A stretch of 15,322 bases of DNA, from assembly GCA_000310025.1 (NCBI GenBank), contig FN648398.1, positions 563,773 to 579,094 of the forward strand, in the 5' to 3' direction. The position numbers and the translations under genes are program-made. This document shows positions 9,242-15,322 of this stretch, one piece after another (position 1 is the stretch's first letter; each line of letters begins with the position of its first letter). A model generated the notes under the pieces. It saw only the letters and a list, made by a program, of their open reading frames with translations, had not been told where the DNA came from and did no database searches. Origin of the DNA: Ectocarpus siliculosus (Eukaryota; Sar; Phaeophyceae; Ectocarpales; Ectocarpaceae).

Positions 9242-10750
9242 CTTGTTGCCTGTACCCCTCCTGTTCGATCGGGGGCTTGCAATTTACTAGCTGGATATGA
9301 CAGGAGAGAGGTGTCGCACGCTCGACAGGATGGTCCAATTCAAGCACTACTTGGAACAGGACAACACCAAAATTGCTCACAGCTGGGATGACGGCGTTCA
9401 CTAGAGAGGGTTGTCGCCAACATAGTTAATCCACCGGGTTCTTTCTTTTTCATGATGTTGATTTACATCACATTAGTACTTCTGTGGTGATCCAGGCCTG
9501 TATCAACTCTTTCCCTCACCCACACCCCCGTGTGTTTAATTGGAAATGTCCATGGGAGGAGGAATGAACGGCGAAGATGCCCGTACCCACTCGTAGTAGG
9601 TGGGATGTTCGCCTTTCCGCCGGCCAAGCCCTTCTCGGCACGTACGTACCTCGAATAATATGGTGTAAGTACCATGGGTATACGGTTCTGCGATCTCTTT
9701 GCCGGACAAAAAAACAAACACAGAAGCTATGCATAGGTAACACCATTTATCATCTCCTGTTCTGGGTATAAGTATTTTGTAACGAGCCAGGGGGGGGGGC
9801 AAAGTAGTGTTCGAAGGAGACCCATGGCTGGTATTCCTGCCACCTCCATCATACTTAGCCGGGCACATATCTCTCCACACGTTCTGCTGTCTCCGTCCTG
9901 CTCCTCCTTGGCTTGTTGCAGAGCTGCAGTGAGTCTCGTGTCCTCTATCCGGGTCTTTCGATGCGCCCCTATCTATGTAGGTGTAGTGTGTTCTTTTCGA
10001 TTGTTGGTCTCTACCTCGGCCTGTCTCCTGTCCGCCTCCTTTCTGTCACGTTTCGGCACGTACATGTAATCTGCCGGCCTTCCTCTAAAAAAGTACAATG
10101 TTGCAATCCGCATGCATCCTAGATTTCAATATCGTGTGCATACAAACTTGCCGTGAGTAGTATACATCCATAGATCGATCGGCTGCACTACATACATGTA
10201 CACCACATGATGATAGACATACAGCAGTAGACCCACGTATTGCATACATACGGAGAAAATGTACACCCCGGTGTACCTGGTATGTAGGTGGTACACGCTT
10301 CAGGCAGTAGGTTGCCAACTCATTAAACTTCTGCCACAACAGGGGGGGACACGATAAAACTCACAGACAATGATCCGACACAGAACAACAACAACGGTCC
10401 ACGAGCAGCTTCGTCAAACCGCGATCCGACCTGAGCTGTGCGATGATTGGCGGAGCACAAGGGGGGCTCCGTAGCTGTATACCCTCCCCGGGATGTTGTC
10501 CTCTCTCGCCCTGCGCACTTCGAATGCTCATCGCACATCACACCTCTACTGCTGCTGTGTCTCTGGATAGATTTCAGTAACGCCCTCCTCTGTTCTCACG
10601 GACGACCTGACACTCCTCTGCCGAGAAAACTCAAGGGCTGCTGTTGCCGTTGCGGTCCCAATCTCTACCCCTACCTAGAAGCCCTACACGGCGGCTTTGC
10701 ACGTAGAGTAAGTCAGCTTTCGGAAGCGGAGAGAGAGGTGTTGCAGCAAT

Positions 10751-13700
10751 ATGGCCGGCGCGAAGAGGACATGCGGACGAACAGCCGTGGCTGTGCTGGC
10801 GGTCGCCGCTCTCCTCGCCTCTGACTGTGCGTCCGCCCAGGAGGTGAGAGGCTGGCAGCGTGCGCGCGTCCTGCTTTTGTTGTGGACCCGTGACGGGGTT
10901 AAATGTACGTGGGTGTTTTCGGCAAAGGGCACGCTTTATTGCTCGGCGAAACGAAGGGACCGTGAGCGTGGGAGATAGGACCGGAGAGATACAGCGTGCT
11001 ACGCGACCCTCCGTTATACAGACAGCCGTAGTTGCAACCAATAACTGCTGTTGAGCATATGCCCTCCTGCTCTCGAGGTCGATGCCCGTTCCCGGGCCTA
11101 TTTACACGCCAGTAGGAGAGAGAAGCAACGTGTTTTATCCCGCGCGGCTGGGCGTGTTTCACGGTTTCCCCCCCCTTGGGTTTGAAGTATTTTATTTTCT
11201 CCGCGTTTTCTCCGGAGAGTATTTTCATGACGCTTTGTTGGCGGATGTGTGTATCGCATCGATTGTGTACAAGCGTTGTTCCTGCTGTGAGGTGGTATGT
11301 ATCACTGCATGCTGCTCGGGCGTTAGTAGAGACACAGGTAGCCATTACGACGCTGTGGCTGCGTCGCTGATATATCCTCCTGGACTCTTGCTCTGTGTAT
11401 AAAGCGGAGTTTCATTTTTTATCGTTTGCATGAGGCTCCGGTCCATGGGTATCCGATCCAGTATATGTAGCAGGACGGGAAATTACTAAAACGGTACAGA
11501 TGGTCGAGAACAATGACTTGTTCTACATGAGTAATTTTGATTTTTCTAACCATGTTGATTAGATTTGAAGACACTGGCGGAGGGCAAGGAAGCGTGCTGC
11601 ATGGCGTTCAACTGCAGCCTACCAACGCGTTCGGCCCAAGCACTAGATGTCATGGTATCATTGCTAGATTGAGGGTGCTATTTTAGCCTGTCACGGACTC
11701 TCATCTGTGGAAGAGACGTCTTTGTAGTGTTTTTTGTATGCATATGCATAGGACAACACAAAATAAAAGATACCCCGGTATCGACCACAGAGTGATGCGT
11801 GCGATCCCTTGTCGCTGACGCGCAGAATGATTGGTACGTGACTGCCGTCATAGATAACCTCTCGGCGCGTGAATGTTATCAGGTGAAAGGAGCACCCGGC
11901 TGCCGCCCGATCGGAAGGCATCTACAGCAGTAGGGAGTTGAGAAAAACTAATGTACACTGTACAATACCCCTTAAGCGAAAATTCCTCCGTATGTATGCA
12001 CTCACTGAAAAGACTCCACCACATCCCGTTCGACTGTGGGTATATCTCGAATGGGTGTCGTTCTGTGTGTGTAATTATTTTTCCTCAAGGGTCGGTCTTA
12101 ACGAAGAAATCAGATCTCGAAATCACATTTCGATATAAGAATAAAAGAGTCGGATCTACCCAAATCCGGACAGAAATGGCCTGTCTGTCTTAACGGGAGA
12201 TCTGCCAAATGGAAACGAATCTCTCCAGTCCACCACGAACAACCCGAGAGGTCCGCCGCTTGCCAACTGCCAGATTGCTGTTGTGACGTACTGCTATGAC
12301 GTGGCCACACCACATGGGGAGCTATCGCTCCCGACAAGCACACACTAAACGCGTACATGGCCTGTGTGCGGTTCTGACACGATGTCTATGCATGTGACAC
12401 TTTGAATCGACCCTCGTCCGGCGGAAAGCCGCCAATTCGTCTGTGCATTTGAAGTTCGCCAACCCACGGGAGATTGCCCCACAGACCAACACATCCCACA
12501 CACGGTTTTTTTCGGCACCAGTCACTTCCAACAACGATGCGCAGTCACCCTCCCTTTGGGTTGGCTTTTTGCGCTCTTTCTTTCCTCTGTGCTCGGCGGT
12601 GGATGGAGTTCGTGTGGATGGGGGTACGTGGGCACGCGCCGTGCATGCGAGTAGACCGTGGTCCCGCAACTATGGACGCTGTTCACCCAAATCGGGATCC
12701 GATTAAATGATTTCACCTTTTTTCTAATCCCGACTTGGTTTTGGGTCGTCCTGTTATAAGTCCTGAAGATTCGACGGGTTCCATAACATTTCAGCCAATC
12801 ATCGAAAGAGTTCTGTGGATCTTCCGGTCTTATAACCAAATGTGAACGTGATTTCGAGATCTGATTTCTTCGTTAAGACCGACCCTAATATGCATAGTAG
12901 TCCTTGTTTTTGGAGGGATCCCCCCGACCGGCAGACCTGTAAGGTTCGGAACAAACAGACAAGAGTACCGCGCGCCGGGATTTCGTCCTCGCTCGTTTGA
13001 AGTGAGCACGTGCAATAGTGGTATCGTCGCCTTCAGGCTTGTTGTTGTTGCTGTCTTGACATCAACAACCGTTCCGTTCTCTCTGCCCGGTACCTTCTTC
13101 TGTCCGTACTAGTCAAACACTTGACGCGGTCGATTTCCGTGGTCACAGGCTAACTTCCCACAAGAAAGGTATACTAAATCAGGCTTCCATACATAGACAA
13201 TATTATTCCCACGTCCCAGGGGTGAACCTGCTCGCGCATATACTTGTATCCCTGCTGTCCAGCCACGAGATGGGAAGACGGGAGAGCTCGCTCTCGGCTA
13301 TGTTTTGCTGCCATGTCGGCGCACTCGTCGTGCTCTCAACTCATTTGTGGCTGCTGTGGCATGTGCCCTAACGGGCAGTCCTTCTGTGATTGTAAACAGT
13401 CGTTCCTCCGATAGAAGATGGTTGTGCGACAATTGGCCCTCGACCCTCTTGTATCGTACCCCCTTCTTGTACCGGATTAAGCGAGTACACAACTATTCTA
13501 GAAGCGTCGAGTCCATGAGACAACCGATGTCGGCTCTGTCATATCGGAACCAACCCGCTCTTATGAGGTACCCTCTTGTATCGGAGCCACGGTTGTATGC
13601 ATCTTCTGGAAAGTAGCGTAGAAGTGATACTAAGTTCCCTGCGAGCTGTGAGGTAGATGTATCAAAGCGGCAGATGGGTGGGTGCTCGAGGCACGGAAGG

Positions 13701-14882
13701 CGGCCAAGTTCTATCCTTCCCATGTGCACTCAAGGCTCCACCATGTGAACCCCACCTTCACGACCTCTGAGCGCTTTGTGATGATCAGCAGACGGGGTGT
13801 TGTCAGTCATGTTGTTCATCCGCCCATCCGATTGCTGTAACCCGCCCGCAGCAGCAATCGTTACAAAACGTTCAAAAGCTTATGCATCTCAAGAGTGTCC
13901 AATGCCTTGTAAAGCTGACTATGTCTGTCCCCCAACACCTTATACAGCTCAACATGATTATTTTTGGTGTCCCCCCACCCGATCCGTGTGCAATTTTTTT
14001 TTCATTTCTGTGTAGATGCCCGGCAAGGGAATGACTTGCTGGGACAAGCGCGAGCTGTGCGACCTGAACTGCGTGTACGCCACCACGGCGGAGGACGAGG
14101 ACTTCAACCTCACGGACTGCAGCACCGGATGCGTGACCTCACAGGCTTCGTGCACGGACAGCGCCGAGACGCTGGCTTACGTAGAGGCGAGTGTCAGACA
14201 AGCCTGTTGTTTTTTCTCCATCTAATCTTTTCCGATACTGTGCAGTCTCTCCCCGTGGTCCGGGCTGGTTGGACCATCGCGACGCCCACCCGGCGTTTGA
14301 ACCTCTGCATCCACGCTGCCCCCCCAATGGTCCTTTGGATCTCTACAATACACACACGCTGCTGATCTAATACTGGGATGTTAGTATGATGTTAGTATCC
14401 GGTATTTGAGGCGTGGGAGGCTGTGGGCGGTCTCTCGGCAGTCTCGACGACACCCTCGTTGCCCGCGTCCCGCCTTCCAATCCCGTTTGGAGATAGGGAA
14501 CCGCGAAGGAACCTTAAATATTGCACAGTGGTGTTGCCGGGTTTCCTGACGGTAATTCCGGACCGAACAATCGTGAGGATTTACACGCTGGTACCCAAAC
14601 AAACATGTCTTGCACCCCCCTTCCTTTCCGCATTTACATATAGCCGCTAGGCTCTTACCCTTCCCCACCTGTGCTGCTTTGTTCTTCCCTTTCTCTCTTC
14701 TTTTTTTTTTGTCGACATGAACAACAATAATAAAAAAACAGTGCGCCAAGGATTGCACGTTGACGTACGACGGGTCCTTGACCAAGTGCAACCAGAAAGT
14801 GTCGGACCAGACGAAGAACACCTACGGCGCTAACCTTGATGCTTGCGCGAACATTGCCTCGGGGATCATGGACGATTGCATG
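10751..14882 (+). CDS. Secreted cysteine-rich protein, 3' partial
   Basis: The proposed exons are 10751-10843, 14016-14186 and 14742-14882, all in phase 0, and the gene probably continues past the window. ATG 10751 has A at -3 and G at +4. Exon 1 encodes a clear signal peptide: a basic start, a hydrophobic core AVAVLAVAALLA, and a likely cut after CASA. It ends at a strong GTGAGA donor. Exon 2 (57 residues) has cysteines spaced C-x6-C-x3-C-x15-C-x3-C-x6-C, a mirror-symmetric pattern containing a twin CX3C, plus an NLT sequon. Exon 3 (47 residues) continues C-x3-C-x10-C-x18-C-x10-C and ends at GTGAGT. The twin CX3C layout suggests a disulfide-clamped helical hairpin, as in alpha-hairpinins or small Tim/CHCH proteins. 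The signal peptide argues for secretion rather than mitochondria. I do not recognise the family and assign no function. A further candidate exon lies in the first intron (11571-11654). Confidence 0.7.
11571..11654 (+). other. Candidate additional Cys-rich exon
   Basis: The segment is GC-richer than its AT-rich surroundings and reads TLAEGKEACCMAFNCSLP followed by about ten more residues. It is in phase 0 with exons 1 and 2 if it starts after the AG at 11569-11570. A TTCTAAC branch-point-like sequence behind a T-rich tract lies about 20 bp upstream. Donors GTCATG (11649) or GTATCA (11655) would both keep phase 0, giving 26 or 28 residues. The CC-x4-C spacing and Gly-Lys before the cysteines recall exon 2. 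It could instead be a dead duplicate exon or chance. Confidence 0.35.
11737..11750. repeat. 14-bp palindrome TATGCATATGCATA, copy 2
   Basis: Identical to the sequence at 8880-8893, again followed by G. It lies inside the long first intron of the secreted-protein gene. Confidence 0.5.
12088..12886. mobile_element. Candidate non-autonomous inverted-repeat element
   Basis: The 39 bases at 12088-12126, starting agggtcggtcttaacgaaga, are the exact reverse complement of 12848-12886. Weaker similarity continues inward for about 25 bases. The arms enclose about 720 bp without a credible protein frame. The layout resembles a MITE or a non-autonomous DNA transposon with terminal inverted repeats. No target-site duplication is obvious next to the arms, so the outer borders are uncertain and a simple inverted duplication remains possible. 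Confidence 0.5.
14187..14741 (+). other. Intron with a possible GC donor
   Basis: The best junction after the exon 2 codons YVE is gag|GCGAGT, which fits the GC-AG donor consensus; the acceptor is aaaacag ending at 14741. A GT alternative exists six bases earlier (GTAGAG at 14181). It is also phase 0 and would drop two residues, but it has a weaker +5 position. The interior (555 bp) shows no gene. Confidence 0.5.
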
Positions 14883-15322
14883 GTGAGTCTCGCGCCTTCT
14901 TTGTGCGTTTACCGGTGTTCGTTTTTTGGGGGGGGTGCGGATGCAATGTGTGTGCTCGCGTTCGCCATGGGTAAATTCAGCTTGGTTTTGGGGCTTGGTT
15001 CTCCACTTGAAATTGATCAGTACGCCTTTATGGTTACGCCCTATCTCTCTTTACATCAGCTATATGTATGCTCTAGCTGATACTCGCCGGCTAATTCCTC
15101 AGCTTGTCGAAACTACCGGCATGTTCTAGTCGGCTTCTGAGCGTCGTCGCTCTCTCCCCCTCCCCCCCCCACCCCCACCCCCCCAAAGAACCCCCCTTTT
15201 GGGGGGGGGGGGGGCCCCCCCCCGAACCAAAAAAGGAATGCGCCCGAGAAAAACGGTTTCACCGGTGGAGTCCCCCGAAAGGGGAAAGGAAGGAACCCCC
15301 ACGGATTCACCTTCCCCGGGTG
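14883..15322 (+). other. Start of the last visible intron, then low-quality contig end
   Basis: The segment begins with a consensus GTGAGT donor and shows no further credible exon. From about 15150 the sequence changes to stretched runs of C, G and A like the left end of the window. The remaining exons of the secreted-protein gene are presumably beyond the break. Confidence 0.6.

Larger units (their letters stand above)
7501..10750. other. Intergenic spacer and MFS 3' UTR
   Basis: The first few hundred bases after the MFS stop are T-rich (for example 7502-7540) and are probably 3' UTR. The rest of this 3.2 kb has runs of G or C (7745-7755, 8033-8043, 8541-8550, 9791-9799), palindromic short sequences and mixed composition. 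Short open frames exist on both strands, but none shows a recognisable domain, sustained exon-like GC or convincing splice borders. The 100 bp before 10751 is the presumed leader of the secreted-protein gene. Confidence 0.5.
10844..14015 (+). other. Long intron 1 of the secreted-protein gene
   Basis: This is 3172 bp from GTGAGA to a ttctgtgtag acceptor preceded by a T-rich tract. It is much longer than the other introns here. It holds a candidate exon (11571-11654), a palindrome (11737-11750) and a candidate inverted-repeat element (12088-12886). The remainder (about 12900-14000) shows no supportable gene. Confidence 0.6.

Noticed and set aside
9536-9717. Minus-strand frame containing GEHPTYYEWVRASSPF-like sequence
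   Set aside because: It looks protein-like over a short stretch, but no splice borders, domain or neighbouring exon could be found.
10447-10824. Frame overlapping the signal-peptide exon
   Set aside because: The competing frame at 10751 has a strong start context, a textbook signal peptide and a strong donor; this one has none.
13860-13960. Plus-strand stretch with a CPMPCKADYVC pattern before exon 2 of the secreted protein
   Set aside because: The cysteine spacing is suggestive, but composition is AT-rich, codons differ from the true exons and no good acceptor precedes it.

Overview
The window looks like nuclear DNA from an intron-rich, GC-rich eukaryotic alga. A brown alga or related stramenopile is my best guess. 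The evidence is GC-rich exons with Gly/Pro/Ser low-complexity runs, long AT-richer introns (about 0.55 to 3.2 kb) with GT-AG (possibly one GC-AG) borders, large gene-poor spacers, CT/GT microsatellites and several families of degenerate repeats. No prokaryotic gene organisation, CRISPR array, rRNA or convincing tRNA is visible. The taxon is an inference from style, not from a matched sequence.

Layout, left to right, with all genes on the + strand. (1) Bases 1-310 and about 15150-15322 are stretched homopolymer runs typical of untrimmed low-quality read ends, so the contig stops there artificially. (2) Bases 426-1161 are the last exon of a gene resembling the C-terminal half of a 2-oxoglutarate/Fe(II) oxygenase-like (double-stranded beta-helix) protein. 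Its earlier exons are lost to the left. (3) Bases 1289-1676 hold six apparently identical copies of a 65-bp minisatellite, just downstream of that gene. (4) Bases 2830-7500 hold a complete three-exon gene for a 12-TM Major Facilitator Superfamily transporter of about 700 aa, with a disordered N-terminus and a large disordered central loop. Its intron 1 ends in a tandem pair of a 67-bp block that also lies before the oxygenase-like exon, and its intron 2 hides a strongly diverged tandem array of about 110 bp period. (5) Bases 7501-10750 are a long spacer with no convincing gene. (6) From 10751 to beyond the right end runs a gene for a secreted cysteine-rich protein: a signal-peptide exon, a very long intron holding a candidate extra exon and a candidate inverted-repeat element, then two Cys-rich exons.

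The three genes show no obvious shared pathway. The most interesting points are the secreted protein with a mirror-symmetric cysteine pattern containing a twin CX3C motif, the candidate cryptic exon in its first intron, the 39-bp perfect inverted repeat bounding about 0.8 kb, the hidden intronic array, and the repeat block shared by the 3' ends of introns in two different genes. Splice sites were placed by eye from consensus, reading frame and protein continuity. RNA evidence would settle them.
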